Origin: Bog-473 sp963704355
GTDB lineage: Bacteria > Actinomycetota > Acidimicrobiia > Acidimicrobiales > RAAP-2
Length of the DNA stretch: 64,000 nucleotides
Direction: 5' to 3'
Assembly: GCA_963704355.1 (NCBI GenBank)
Contig: OY969891.1
Location: 1,922,001-1,986,000 of the forward strand
The position numbers and the translations under genes were made by a program. The notes under the pieces are model-generated. The model was given only the letters and a program-made list of their open reading frames with translations, did not search any database and was not told the origin of the DNA. This document shows, piece by piece, positions 16,933-25,617 of this stretch. Within the stretch, counting starts at the first letter, position 1, and each line of letters begins with the position of its first letter.

Positions 16933-17535
16933 TCACCACGATGCGAGTGTCGGGGGGTCACCCCGCCCGATCACCCACGCCAGCAGGACGGCGGGGTCCG
17001 TCCGTTCCGCCAGGCGCGGCAGCTCGCGCGGCAGCCAGGCCGCCACCAGCGCGTCCGGGACGGGCACCAGCGCGAATCCGAGGTCCCCGTGGTGGATCAC
17101 CACCTCCCGCCAGCGCGAGAGGACGGCGTCGCGCGACGTCTCGATCACGCCGCGTGACGTGCGAGACGGCGCGTCCCAGGCCGCCTCGGGCAGCTCGGTC
17201 ATGGCCCGCTCCACGGCTCGCGAGCTGGAGCGCACGTCGGCCACCAGCTCGGCCGCCGAACGGCCCGCTCCGGCCTCGATGTCCGCCCGGCGCCGCTCGA
17301 GCCCGCCCGGGTACTGGTCACGCAGCTCGCCGCGGGCCGCGCCCTCGAGCCGCCACACGACGCTGTCGCCGTTGCGGGCCAAGTGGGTGAGCACGTGGCC
17401 AACACTCCAGCCGGGCAGAGTGCTGGGCCCGCAAGCGGTGGCGTCGTCGAGCCCGACCAGGTCGGCGTCGCACGCCGCCTGCGCGGCGACGCAGCCGGCC
17501 ACCCACTCGCGGGGCGGCCCGGCGGGCTGGGTCAC
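16933..17535 (-). CDS. Maleylpyruvate isomerase family (DinB-like, mycothiol-type) protein
   Basis: A 200-residue four-helix-bundle protein. LPGWSVGHVLTHLARN carries the first conserved His, and REVVIHHGDLG carries the HH pair that completes the metal site in mycothiol-dependent maleylpyruvate isomerases and related thiol S-transferases. The actual substrate is unknown. The start codon overlaps the stop of the upstream decarboxylase gene by 4 bp (ATGA), so the two are translated from one message. Its 3' end lies 28 bp from the inverted boundary copy and appears intact. Confidence 0.8.
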   Translation of the reverse strand: MTQPAGPPREWVAGCVAAQAACDADLVGLDDATACGPSTLPGWSVGHVLTHLARNGDSVVWRLEGAARGELRDQYPGGLERRRADIEAGAGRSAAELVADVRSSSRAVERAMTELPEAAWDAPSRTSRGVIETSRDAVLSRWREVVIHHGDLGFALVPVPDALVAAWLPRELPRLAERTDPAVLLAWVIGRGDPPTLASW

Positions 17536-18926
17536 TTGGCCGGGATGGAGGACTGCCCGTCGAGCATGTCGGCCATGACGGCGCGAATGAACTCGTCCGC
17601 CTCGTCCGTCATGCCGCCGGCCACGCCGCCGTAGATGGCACCGGACCGCGGGGCCTCAGCGGCGTGCTCCTTGGCGTAGGCCACCGCCTCGTCCAGATCG
17701 GCGGCGAACTCCTGCGCCACCTGGGGCTGGGTCTGCGGCCGGGTCACCGCCATGTGCAACGCGTTCGGGTACTGCTGGCCGTTGAAGCGCCAGCCGCGCA
17801 AACGCATGAAATCGTTCACGTGGTAGATGTCGAAGTCGTCCGAGGTGAACGAGAAGAGGAACGTCGGCGAGCCGACTAGGCGGAGCTCGGGGTGGGACGT
17901 CACGGCCTCTTGCATGGCGAACGACGTCTCGAAGATCTGCCGGGCGTAGCCGAGGTAGCCGGCGTGGCCGAGCTGCACCATGGAGGCCCAGGTGGCGGAG
18001 ATGAGACCGCCCGAGCGCGAGCCCTCCATGCCCGGTGAGGTGTACTTCCCGCCGCTCCAGTCGGTCAGGTAGAAGTACTGCGCGTTGCGCAGGGCCTTGG
18101 AGCGGAAGCTGCACACCGACGAGCCCTTGAATGCGTAGCCGTACTTGTGGGTGTCGGCCGACATCGAGGTCACCCCGGGCAGCGAGTAGTCGAAGGCGGG
18201 GATGTCGTAGCCGAGCTCGCGGCCGAAGGGGAGGATGAACCCGCCCAGGCACGCGTCGACGTGGAGCCCGACGCCCCGCTCGAGGGCCAGGTCGGACAGT
18301 TCGGCGATGGGATCGACGGTGCCGTAGCCGTAATTGCACGCCGATCCGATGAGGGCGACGGTCTGGTCGTCGATGTGGTCGCGGACCCAGTCCACGTCGA
18401 CCTTCGTCGTGACCGGGTCGACGGGGGCACGTCGCAGCTCGACGCCGAACAGGTGACAGCCCTTGTCGAAGGCGGGGTGTGCCGTCTCGGGCTTGATGAC
18501 GTTGGGCCGCGTGATCCCGCGCGTCTGGGCGCCGTGCTCGCGGTAGGCGAGGATGGCGTGGAGGATGCTCCCGGTCCCACCCGTGGTGACCAGGCCGCAC
18601 GGGTCGTCGCCCGCCGCCCTGGCCGCGTCGCCCGAGAACAAGCCGAGTGTCATCGCGATGATCTCCGCCTCGAACTTCGTCGCGCTCGGGCACATGTCGC
18701 GTTGAAGGACATTGACGTGGGCGAAGAGGCCGAACGCCTCGTTCATGAAGTGATAGTGGTCGTGGTCGCCGCAGTACATGGTGCCCGAGCACTTGCCCGT
18801 CTCCCAGAACGCGTCCTCCTCCTGGGCCATGGCGTGCAGCTGCGCCAGCACGTCCTCCCGGCTCATCCCCTGCTCGGGCAACGAGCGGTGGACGGCGAAG
18901 CGGTCGGCGTAGGGGTATTCGCTCAT
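17532..18926 (-). CDS. PLP-dependent decarboxylase/lyase, sphingosine-1-phosphate lyase-like
   Basis: A 464-residue group II PLP decarboxylase-fold enzyme. VTTGGTGSILHAILAYRE binds the cofactor phosphate, VDACLGGFILPF supplies the Asp near the pyridine ring, and SADTHKYGYAFKGSS contains the Schiff-base Lys. The last two are especially like sphingosine-1-phosphate lyase rather than glutamate decarboxylase. The ATG at 18926 follows AAGGAGG. The substrate could be a phosphorylated long-chain base, but a different amine or amino acid is possible. It is co-transcribed with the isomerase-family gene. Confidence 0.8.
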   Translation of the reverse strand: MSEYPYADRFAVHRSLPEQGMSREDVLAQLHAMAQEEDAFWETGKCSGTMYCGDHDHYHFMNEAFGLFAHVNVLQRDMCPSATKFEAEIIAMTLGLFSGDAARAAGDDPCGLVTTGGTGSILHAILAYREHGAQTRGITRPNVIKPETAHPAFDKGCHLFGVELRRAPVDPVTTKVDVDWVRDHIDDQTVALIGSACNYGYGTVDPIAELSDLALERGVGLHVDACLGGFILPFGRELGYDIPAFDYSLPGVTSMSADTHKYGYAFKGSSVCSFRSKALRNAQYFYLTDWSGGKYTSPGMEGSRSGGLISATWASMVQLGHAGYLGYARQIFETSFAMQEAVTSHPELRLVGSPTFLFSFTSDDFDIYHVNDFMRLRGWRFNGQQYPNALHMAVTRPQTQPQVAQEFAADLDEAVAYAKEHAAEAPRSGAIYGGVAGGMTDEADEFIRAVMADMLDGQSSIPAK

Positions 18927-19037
18927 TTTGGGTGCGGGCCTCCTTCGGGCGGGGCGCCTCGGCTCGAGGTCGAGACTATTCAATTGGGGTAGGCCCCTCG
19001 AAAGCGGTCAACCTCGCGCAGGCCCTGGTCGGCGAAG

Positions 19038-20729
19038 ATGTCGGCCGTGCGCGCACCCAGCGTCTTGACCTCATTGCACGGGTACCAGCGTTCGTGGGCG
19101 ACGGCCGACCTGGCGGGCGGCCTCACCCTGCTCGTGATCGCCGTCCCCGAGCAGCTGGCGACGTCGCGCCTGGCCGGCATGCCGCCCGTCACCGGGTTCT
19201 ACGCCTTCATCGCCGGCACCGTGCTCTTCGCCCTGCTCGGCTCGAACCCGCAGATGTCCGTGGGTGCTGACTCCACCATCGCCCCCCTGTTCGCGGCGGG
19301 GGTGGCGGGCCTCGTCGCTGCGGGGTCGTCCCAATACATCGAGCTCGTCGCCATCCTGGCCGTGATGGTCGGGATCATGGTGATGCTGGTGAGCATCTTG
19401 CGACTGGGCTGGATCGCCGATTTCCTCTCGACGCCCATCGTGACCGGCTTCCTCTCGGGCGTCGCCGTCATCATCATCGCCCACCAGCTCCCCGACTTCT
19501 TGGGCCTGCCGCCGACCACGGGATCCGATGAGCATCGCATCGTCTATTCGTTGTCGCACCTCAGCTCGGCCAACGGCTGGACGGTTGCCATCGGGGTCGG
19601 CGTGCTCGTCGTCATGGTGGTCTGCCTTCGGATCGACCGCCGGATTCCCGGCGCCCTCATCGCCTTGGTTGGCTCGGTCGCCCTGGTCAGCGCGCTCGAC
19701 CTGCAGACCCACGGCGTTGCCGTCCTGGGCACCATTCACACAGGCGCGCCGCATTTCGGGCTGACGGGTCTGTCGTGGTCGGCGTTGCAAAACCTGGCTC
19801 CGTTGGCCGCCGTGGTGGCGCTGGTCGTGATCACCCAGACCGCCGCTACGACGCGCGCCTTCGCCGAGCAAGGCGGCTACGAAGTCGACGCCGGTCGCGA
19901 CTTCCTGGGGGTCGGCGCCGGCAGCATCCTGTCCGGCCTGGTCGGATCGTTCGCCGTCGACGCCAGCCCACCGCGGACCGAGGCCGTTGCGACCGCCGGC
20001 GGCCGAACCCAGGCGGGCGCCCTCGGCGCCGCCGTGATCATCCTCTTCTTGATCCCTCTGTCGGGTGTGCTGAAGGACCTCCCCCTCACCACCCTCGCCG
20101 CCATCTTGATCTTCGTCGCGGTCCGGCTCTTCAAATGGCGAGACCTGGTCTCCATCTTCCGCTTCGACACGTATGAGTTCCTCCTCGCCTCCGTGACGTT
20201 CTTGGCCGTCGCGTTGATCGGCGTGGAGCAGGGCGTCATCGCAGCGGTCCTGCTCGCCATCCTCGATCGCATCCGGCTCACGGCTCGGCCCCAGCTCCAC
20301 GTGCTCGGGCGCGTCGCCGGCACGACCAGCTGGGCGCCGACAGAGACCGGCGTTTGCCTCGACCCCGTCCCAGGCGTGCTGGTCGTGCTGTTCGCGACGC
20401 CGCTGTGGTACGCCAACGCCGAACACTTCCGGGAAATGGTGGCGTCGGCCCTGGCCCAGGCGACGGGTCCGACCCGAGTGCTCATCCTCGACACGATCGG
20501 CATGACAGACCTCGACTACACCGGTGCCCAAGAACTGTCCCGGGTGCTGGACCAGTGCGCGCACGAGCACATTGCGTTCGGGATCTCCCGGGCCGGGGAC
20601 CACCTGCGCCGGAGCCTCCGCCGCAGTGGGCTCATGGCGCGCATCGGAGAGGACCATCTGTTCCCGACGGTGGGCGAGGCGGTCAGTGCCCTGGCACCCC
20701 CCGAGGTCCCGCCCCGTCTCGAGTTCTAG
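19038..20729 (+). CDS. SulP family anion permease with STAS domain
   Basis: A 563-residue membrane transporter with about ten to twelve hydrophobic segments in residues 25-400 and a C-terminal STAS domain (VLVVLFATPLWYANAEHF, VLILDTIGMTDLDYTGAQEL). Early motifs VIAVPEQLATSRLAGMPPV and SVGADSTIAPLF match the SulP transmembrane 1-3 region. The family moves sulfate, bicarbonate or other anions. The STAS segment keeps DTIGMTDLDYTGAQ, where anti-sigma antagonists have a phosphorylatable Ser; here Thr or Tyr takes that part. It is divergent from the decarboxylase operon. Confidence 0.9.
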   Translation: MSAVRAPSVLTSLHGYQRSWATADLAGGLTLLVIAVPEQLATSRLAGMPPVTGFYAFIAGTVLFALLGSNPQMSVGADSTIAPLFAAGVAGLVAAGSSQYIELVAILAVMVGIMVMLVSILRLGWIADFLSTPIVTGFLSGVAVIIIAHQLPDFLGLPPTTGSDEHRIVYSLSHLSSANGWTVAIGVGVLVVMVVCLRIDRRIPGALIALVGSVALVSALDLQTHGVAVLGTIHTGAPHFGLTGLSWSALQNLAPLAAVVALVVITQTAATTRAFAEQGGYEVDAGRDFLGVGAGSILSGLVGSFAVDASPPRTEAVATAGGRTQAGALGAAVIILFLIPLSGVLKDLPLTTLAAILIFVAVRLFKWRDLVSIFRFDTYEFLLASVTFLAVALIGVEQGVIAAVLLAILDRIRLTARPQLHVLGRVAGTTSWAPTETGVCLDPVPGVLVVLFATPLWYANAEHFREMVASALAQATGPTRVLILDTIGMTDLDYTGAQELSRVLDQCAHEHIAFGISRAGDHLRRSLRRSGLMARIGEDHLFPTVGEAVSALAPPEVPPRLEF

Positions 20730-20730
20730 G

Positions 20731-20782
20731 CGCTAAACGACTTGGTTGACGGTTTTTGGAGACACCACCGGGGGAGGCGCCT
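20731..20782. repeat. Dispersed ~50-bp repeat, copy 2
   Basis: The sequence from CGCTAAACGACTTGGTTGAC to GGCGCCT matches 57871-57920 at about four of five positions over 50 bp, with one 2-bp gap. It starts 2 bp after the SulP stop. A third, weaker match lies at 4977-5007. Confidence 0.7.
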
Positions 20783-20809
20783 AACGCCGTGTCGTCCCTC
20801 GAGAGGGTC

Positions 20810-21388
20810 CTACGGCCCGGTGCAGGCGTCGATCGTGCCGTTGGTCCCGGTGCTCAACGTCTGGCCTTGCTCGGGGAAGTACCACGTGACTTCTTGATAC
20901 GCCGGCGCGCCCTTGCAGGTCCCGAGGTCGGCGGCGACAACGGTCGCCGTCTCCACGGTGCCTTGGGCTGCCGTCTGGCCGGGTCCGACATAGGTGCTCT
21001 TGCCGGTCCCCATGGCCTGCCCGGCGCCCCAGGACTGCCAGGCGATGCCTGTGAGCACGCCGGTGGGGTCACCTCCGAGCGAGATCACCGCCGGCTTGAC
21101 CTGCCCGAAGCCCACGGCGGACGATCCGAAGACCCCCGCCACCCCGAGCGTCGGCGCCGCCGTCGACGCACCCGAGCCGCCCGGACCTTGGGTCGTGCTC
21201 GACGTCGCCGGACCACTCGTCGTGGACGTAGTCACCGACGACGACGTGCCCGAGGGGGCCCGCGTGGTCCGCGTCGTGCCGCCGTGCGCCGACGGCGACG
21301 GCGCCGGCGCACCGTTGTTCGAGCAGCTCGCCGCCGCCAGCCCGAGCGCACAGCACATGACCACACCGAGCCATAGCCGCAGCGTCAC
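20810..21388 (-). CDS. Small lipoprotein, unknown
   Basis: A 192-residue lipoprotein. The proposed GTG start gives VTLRLWLGVVMCCALGLA, then lipobox AAASC, a long Ser/Thr/Gly/Pro linker and a C-terminal domain with two Cys (LGTCKGAP and DACTGP). The domain begins near LGVAGVFGSSAVGFGQVKP and may bind a ligand, but no family is recognised. It starts 23 bp after the nuclease-fold gene and likely shares its message. Confidence 0.65.
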   Translation of the reverse strand: MTLRLWLGVVMCCALGLAAASCSNNGAPAPSPSAHGGTTRTTRAPSGTSSSVTTSTTSGPATSSTTQGPGGSGASTAAPTLGVAGVFGSSAVGFGQVKPAVISLGGDPTGVLTGIAWQSWGAGQAMGTGKSTYVGPGQTAAQGTVETATVVAADLGTCKGAPAYQEVTWYFPEQGQTLSTGTNGTIDACTGP

Positions 21389-21411
21389 CCCGACCCCGAC
21401 CCCGCCAGCGC

Positions 21412-22305
21412 CTAGCCCGCGCCGACCACGTCCAGCTCGGCCCGCACCGGCCGGTGGTCCGAGCCGGCGTGGGGGAGCACCGTGCCCCGCCGGGGCCGCA
21501 GCGCCGAACCGCGCACCAAAATGTGGTCGATCTGGCTGTGCGGCCGCCACGTCGGCCACGTGCGCCCCACGACCGCCCGGTGCCAGCCCGGCATGAAGAC
21601 GCGCACCAACGGACCCCAGCTGTTCATGTCCCCGGCCAGCACGGCATCGGGGCGGGCCGCCGTCTGGAGGCGCCGCCGCAGCTCGGCCCAGTTGCGGTGC
21701 GAGCCGTCGATGAGGTGGGACATGTGGATGCCGACGACGGAGATCGGTTGGCCCTCCACGGTGAGGTCCACCACCAGGGCGGCGCGCCGGACGCGATCGG
21801 CCGGCAGGACCTTCAACGGCACGACCGAAGCGTCCTCGATCGGCAGCGAGGGCCGCACGAGCACGGCGGTGCCCAACGTCCCGGGTTCGGCCTCCTGCCA
21901 GCGCGGCATCGTCTGCACGTTCTCAGAGACGGGACGGACCCCGTCTAGGTACAACGCCCGGTTGCGGTCGACAAAGGCGGGCCGCGCCAGCCACGTGTCG
22001 GGGGCGTCGGGCTGGGGCCGGATCCGACGCCCCTCACCGAGCATCTGCGTGACCACCTGGTAGCCGAGCGCCCGGGCCGCTTCCTCGGCCTGCCCTCCGC
22101 CGCCGCTCCCGCCTTCGCCCTCTCCCGGTCCCACGCCTGAACCCGTGCCCGCCGACCCCGACCTGGACCCCGCTTCCGTGCTCGTCCACGCCTCCTCCAA
22201 CACGATGACGTCCGCCGACAGGGAAGAGATCGCGCCGAGATAGTCGTAGGGCCTGCCCCACCCGTCCATCCCGCAGTGCATGTTGTAGTTGGCGATGCTG
22301 AGCAC
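21412..22305 (-). CDS. Endonuclease/exonuclease/phosphatase family protein
   Basis: A 297-residue DNase I-like hydrolase. The first strand IANYNMHCGMDGW has the conserved Asn, VIVLEEAW the metal-binding Glu, VVGIHMSHLIDG and LAGDMNSWGP the catalytic His/Asp/Asn region, and HAGSDHRPVRAEL the C-terminal SDH motif. A Gly/Glu-rich low-complexity insert (about residues 50-72) is unusual. Substrate may be nucleic acid or a phosphodiester lipid head group; without a signal peptide it is probably cytoplasmic. It is divergent from the aminotransferase gene. Confidence 0.85.
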   Translation of the reverse strand: MLSIANYNMHCGMDGWGRPYDYLGAISSLSADVIVLEEAWTSTEAGSRSGSAGTGSGVGPGEGEGGSGGGGQAEEAARALGYQVVTQMLGEGRRIRPQPDAPDTWLARPAFVDRNRALYLDGVRPVSENVQTMPRWQEAEPGTLGTAVLVRPSLPIEDASVVPLKVLPADRVRRAALVVDLTVEGQPISVVGIHMSHLIDGSHRNWAELRRRLQTAARPDAVLAGDMNSWGPLVRVFMPGWHRAVVGRTWPTWRPHSQIDHILVRGSALRPRRGTVLPHAGSDHRPVRAELDVVGAG

Positions 22306-22355
22306 GGTCCGCTCCGACGATAGGCGCCCCGAAACCGCCGGGTACCATCGCCCAC

Positions 22356-23540
22356 GTGGCAGCCCGGGACGCCGACACGGTGCTGGCCCGGCGCCTGCGC
22401 CCGTTCACCACGACGATCTTCGCCACCATGTCCGAGCTGGCCACGGCGACGGGCTCGGTGAACCTCGGCCAGGGGTTCCCCGACACCGACGGCCCCGACG
22501 AGCTGAAGGAGATCGCAGTCGAGGCCATCCGCCACGGCGACAACCAGTACCCGCCGAGCGCCGGCATCCCCGAGCTGCGCCACGCCGTCGCGGCGCACCA
22601 ACGCGCCTGGTACGGGATTGAGCTGAATCCCGAGTCCGAGGTCCTCGTCACCGTGGGCGCCACCGAGGCCATCGCCGCCACGCTGCTCGCGCTCTGCGAG
22701 CCCGGTGACGAGGTCGTCATGTTCGAGCCCTCGTACGACTCCTACGCCGCCTGCGCGTCCATGGCCGGCGCCGTGCCCCGCCTGGTGCGCCTCCACCCGC
22801 CGGACTGGCACTTCGACCCTGACGAGCTGGCCGCCGCCTGCGCCTCGCCCCGCGCCCGGCTGCTCCTCCTCAACACGCCGCACAATCCGACGGGCAAGGT
22901 CTTCTCCGCCGACGAACTCGGGCAGGCGGCCGCCCTGTGCCGGGCCCACGACCTCGTGGCGGTGACCGACGAGGTCTACGAGCACCTCGTCTTCGACGGC
23001 ACGCACGTCCCCCTGGCCACCCTGCCCGGGATGCGCGAGCGCACCCTCACCATCTCCTCGGGCGGCAAGACGTTTTCCTTCACCGGGTGGAAGGTGGGGT
23101 GGGTCGGCGGGCCGGCGCCGATCGTCGCCGCGGTGCGTGCGGCGAAGCAGTTCCTGACCTACACGAGCCCGGCCCATCTGCAACGCGCGGTGGCGCACGG
23201 CCTCGGCTACGAACCCGGCGCGCTCGACGCCTACGGGGTGCAGCTGGCGGGTAAGCGGGACGTGCTCTGCGACGGCCTGGCCGGCCTCGGCTACACCGTC
23301 TACCGTCCCGCCGCCACCTACTTCGCCACGACCGACATCGCCGCCGTGGCGCCGGGCCTGAGCGCCGTCGAGTTCTGCCTCGCCCTGCCCGACCGTTGCG
23401 GGGTGGTCGCCATCCCGAGCTCGGTCTTCTACAACCCATCCGACGCCACGGCGGGGCGGACGCTCGTGCGATGGGCCTTCTGCAAGCGCGACGACGTCCT
23501 GAAGGACGCACTTGGCCGCTTAGCATCGTGGTCGTCATGA
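22356..23540 (+). CDS. Class I/II aminotransferase, DapC-like
   Basis: A 394-residue fold-type I aminotransferase. RLRPFTTTIFATMSELA followed by NLGQGFPDTDGP is characteristic of the group containing mycobacterial DapC (N-succinyldiaminopimelate aminotransferase) and bacterial kynurenine aminotransferases. LLLNTPHNPTGKV and VTDEVYEHLVF surround the cofactor, SGGKTFSFTGWKVGW has the PLP Lys and phosphate-binding residues, and VRWAFCK has the C-terminal Arg. Role in lysine and peptidoglycan precursor synthesis is the best guess; substrate specificity is not provable from sequence. First gene of a run with overlapping ends. Confidence 0.85.
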   Translation: MAARDADTVLARRLRPFTTTIFATMSELATATGSVNLGQGFPDTDGPDELKEIAVEAIRHGDNQYPPSAGIPELRHAVAAHQRAWYGIELNPESEVLVTVGATEAIAATLLALCEPGDEVVMFEPSYDSYAACASMAGAVPRLVRLHPPDWHFDPDELAAACASPRARLLLLNTPHNPTGKVFSADELGQAAALCRAHDLVAVTDEVYEHLVFDGTHVPLATLPGMRERTLTISSGGKTFSFTGWKVGWVGGPAPIVAAVRAAKQFLTYTSPAHLQRAVAHGLGYEPGALDAYGVQLAGKRDVLCDGLAGLGYTVYRPAATYFATTDIAAVAPGLSAVEFCLALPDRCGVVAIPSSVFYNPSDATAGRTLVRWAFCKRDDVLKDALGRLASWSS

Positions 23541-24334
23541 CCATCCCCGTCTCCTGGGTCGACGCGTTCAGCGACGTTCCGTTCGGGGGCAACCCGGCCG
23601 GGGTCTGCCTCCTCGACGAGCCCCTCGACGACGAGCGCATGCAGTCCATCGCCTTCGAGCTGGGCATCGCCGAGACGGCGTTCCTCACGCCGAGCGACGA
23701 GACGACCACCTTCGGCTTGCGCTGGTTCAGCCCCGCCGTCGAGATCGACCTGTGTGGGCACGCCACCTTGGCCTCCGCCCACGCGCTGCGCGAGTGGGGC
23801 ACCGTCGACGGCACGCGGCCGCTCACGTTCCACACCCGGAGCGGCCCGCTGCACGCCGACTTCGACGGCGCACTGGTGGCGCTCGACTTCCCCGCCGACC
23901 CCCTCGCCGCGGCGCCCTTGCCCGAGCCGCTCAAGGAGCAATGGCCCGATGCCGTCGTCGTAGCCGGCCACACCTCGTTCTTCACCTTCGTCGTCGTGGC
24001 CGCCGCCGAGACCGTGCGCGCCTACCAGCCCGACCTCGACGCCATCGCCGCCGTCGGCTCGAAGGCGCTGCTGCTCACCGCCGCCGCCGATCCCGAGGGC
24101 GACGCGGACTACGTGCTGCGGGTGTTCGGGCCCAACGTCGGGATCCCCGAGGACCCGGGCACCGGCTCGGCGCAGTGCTCGGCCGGGCCGTACTGGGCGG
24201 AGGTGCTGGGTCGCGGCGATCTGGTGGCCCGGCAGCTGTCGCGCCGTGGTGCCACCCTCTACGTGCGCCCCGAGGGCGAGCGGGTCCGCATCGCCGGGCG
24301 TGCAACCACCGTGCTGAGTGGTCATCTGTGCTAA
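23537..24334 (+). CDS. PhzF family isomerase/epimerase-like protein
   Basis: A 265-residue PhzF-fold protein made of two similar halves. Markers are VDAFSDVPFGGNPAGVCLL at the start, ELGIAETAFL whose Glu is the family's catalytic acid-base, FSPAVEIDLCGHATLASAH, and the second-half GIPEDPGTGSAQCSAGPYW. The ATG overlaps the aminotransferase stop (ATGA), which fixes the start and implies coupling. PhzF itself isomerises a phenazine precursor, but most relatives have unknown substrates. Confidence 0.88.
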   Translation: MTIPVSWVDAFSDVPFGGNPAGVCLLDEPLDDERMQSIAFELGIAETAFLTPSDETTTFGLRWFSPAVEIDLCGHATLASAHALREWGTVDGTRPLTFHTRSGPLHADFDGALVALDFPADPLAAAPLPEPLKEQWPDAVVVAGHTSFFTFVVVAAAETVRAYQPDLDAIAAVGSKALLLTAAADPEGDADYVLRVFGPNVGIPEDPGTGSAQCSAGPYWAEVLGRGDLVARQLSRRGATLYVRPEGERVRIAGRATTVLSGHLC

Positions 24335-24345
24335 CCACTCCCACC

Positions 24346-24885
24346 ATGGGTGCCTCCACGACGAGCCTGCGGGCACTCGTCGAAGGTCACGTGCCCGCGT
24401 CGCCGCGGGAGTCCGCCGCCCAGGTGCGTTTCCTGGCCGAGCTGGACCGCCTGGCGGCGCCGTGCGACGAGCATGCCGGCCCCATCCATGTCACCGCGTC
24501 GGCCATCGTGGTCGGCCGCCGGGGCACGGTGCTGCACCTCCACAAGCGGCTGGGCATCTGGATGCAGCCTGGCGGCCACATCGACGCCGGGGAGGCCCCC
24601 GAGACGGCGGCGCGCCGCGAGGCGACCGAGGAGCTCGGCCTGGCCGTCGAGCACCCCGAGTCCGGTCCTTACCTCATCCACCTCGACGTGCACGACGCCG
24701 CGCTCGGGCACACGCATCTCGACCTGCGCTACCTCCTCATCGGCAGCGACGACGACCCGCACCCGCCGCCCGACGAGAGCCCCGACGCGCGCTGGTGCAG
24801 CTGGGACGAGGCGATCGCGATGGCGGACGCGGCGTTGATCGACGCGCTCCCGCTGGCCCGTACCGCCTACGAGGCGCTGGTGTGA
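24346..24885 (+). CDS. Nudix hydrolase
   Basis: A 179-residue protein with a full Nudix box, GGHIDAGEAPETAARREA followed by TEELGLAV, giving the G-x5-E-x7-RE-x2-E-x-G pattern with the REx2EE metal ligands. WMQPGGH before the box and a HLDLRYLLIGSDDDP strand after it fit this branch. The N-terminal 50 residues (RALVEGHVPASPRESAAQVR) form a helical cap often seen in actinobacterial members. An in-frame GTG at 24328, overlapping the PhzF stop, is an alternative start. Substrate unknown. Confidence 0.85.
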   Translation: MGASTTSLRALVEGHVPASPRESAAQVRFLAELDRLAAPCDEHAGPIHVTASAIVVGRRGTVLHLHKRLGIWMQPGGHIDAGEAPETAARREATEELGLAVEHPESGPYLIHLDVHDAALGHTHLDLRYLLIGSDDDPHPPPDESPDARWCSWDEAIAMADAALIDALPLARTAYEALV

Positions 24886-25601
24886 CCGACACGCTCACCC
24901 ACCTGTTGGCGGTCCAAGACCTCGACACGTCCATCACCCAGCTGGAGCACCGGCGGGACGGACTCCTCGAGACGTCCGGCCTCGCCGCGCTCGACGCAGA
25001 ACTGGCCGAGCTCGAGCGCCAGCGCGCCGACGCCGCCGGACGGCGGGCCACGCTGGCGGACACCCAGAAGGGGCTGGAGGAGCAGATCGCCGCGATCACC
25101 GAGCGCCGCGACGTCATTGAGAAGCGCCTCTACGCCACGACCAGCTCCTCGGGCCGCGACCTCCAGGCCATGCAGGACGAGGTGAGGCACCTCACTGATC
25201 GCCGGGCCGAGCTCGAGGAGCTCGAGCTCGTCGCCATGCTCGACCAGGACCCCATCGACGCCGAGCTGACGAGGCTGCGCGAGCGCATGGCGCCGCTGCA
25301 GCAACGGGTGGAGTTGCTGCGCGGCCAGGTGGCCCAGGACACCCTGGAGATCGACGCCGCCATCGCGTCGGCCGCCGGGACGCGGGCCGCCGAGGCGGCC
25401 CGGCTGCCATCCGCGCTGGCCGACCGCTACGAGACGCTGCGCACCCGTCTGAAGGGCACCGGCGCGGCCCGCCTCATCAAGAGCCACTGCGACGGCTGCC
25501 ACCTCGAGCTGTCGTCGGTCGAGGTCGAGCGGATCCGGGCGCTGCCGCCGGGCGAGGTGGCCACGTGCGAGCAGTGCGGGCGCATCCTCGTCCCCGCTTG
25601 A
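24882..25601 (+). CDS. Coiled-coil C4-type zinc-ribbon protein (Rv2229c-like)
   Basis: A 239-residue protein: a long heptad-rich coiled coil (about residues 5-175, rich in Leu/Glu/Arg/Ala) followed by a C-terminal zinc ribbon with Cys pairs HCDGCHLEL and TCEQCGRIL. GTG start overlaps the Nudix stop by 4 bp (GTGA). The family (DUF164/CT398-like) is widespread; structural work on relatives suggests a nucleic-acid or protein adaptor role. In mycobacteria the homologue neighbours an RNase H/phosphatase fusion, and here too a phosphatase follows. Confidence 0.85.
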   Translation: MTDTLTHLLAVQDLDTSITQLEHRRDGLLETSGLAALDAELAELERQRADAAGRRATLADTQKGLEEQIAAITERRDVIEKRLYATTSSSGRDLQAMQDEVRHLTDRRAELEELELVAMLDQDPIDAELTRLRERMAPLQQRVELLRGQVAQDTLEIDAAIASAAGTRAAEAARLPSALADRYETLRTRLKGTGAARLIKSHCDGCHLELSSVEVERIRALPPGEVATCEQCGRILVPA

Positions 25602-25617
25602 GGCCCGCGCCGGCCTC

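Noticed and set aside
19071..20657. 528-residue minus-strand frame
   Set aside because: Exact shadow of the SulP gene; its Asp/His/Gln-rich composition is what antisense of hydrophobic codons gives.
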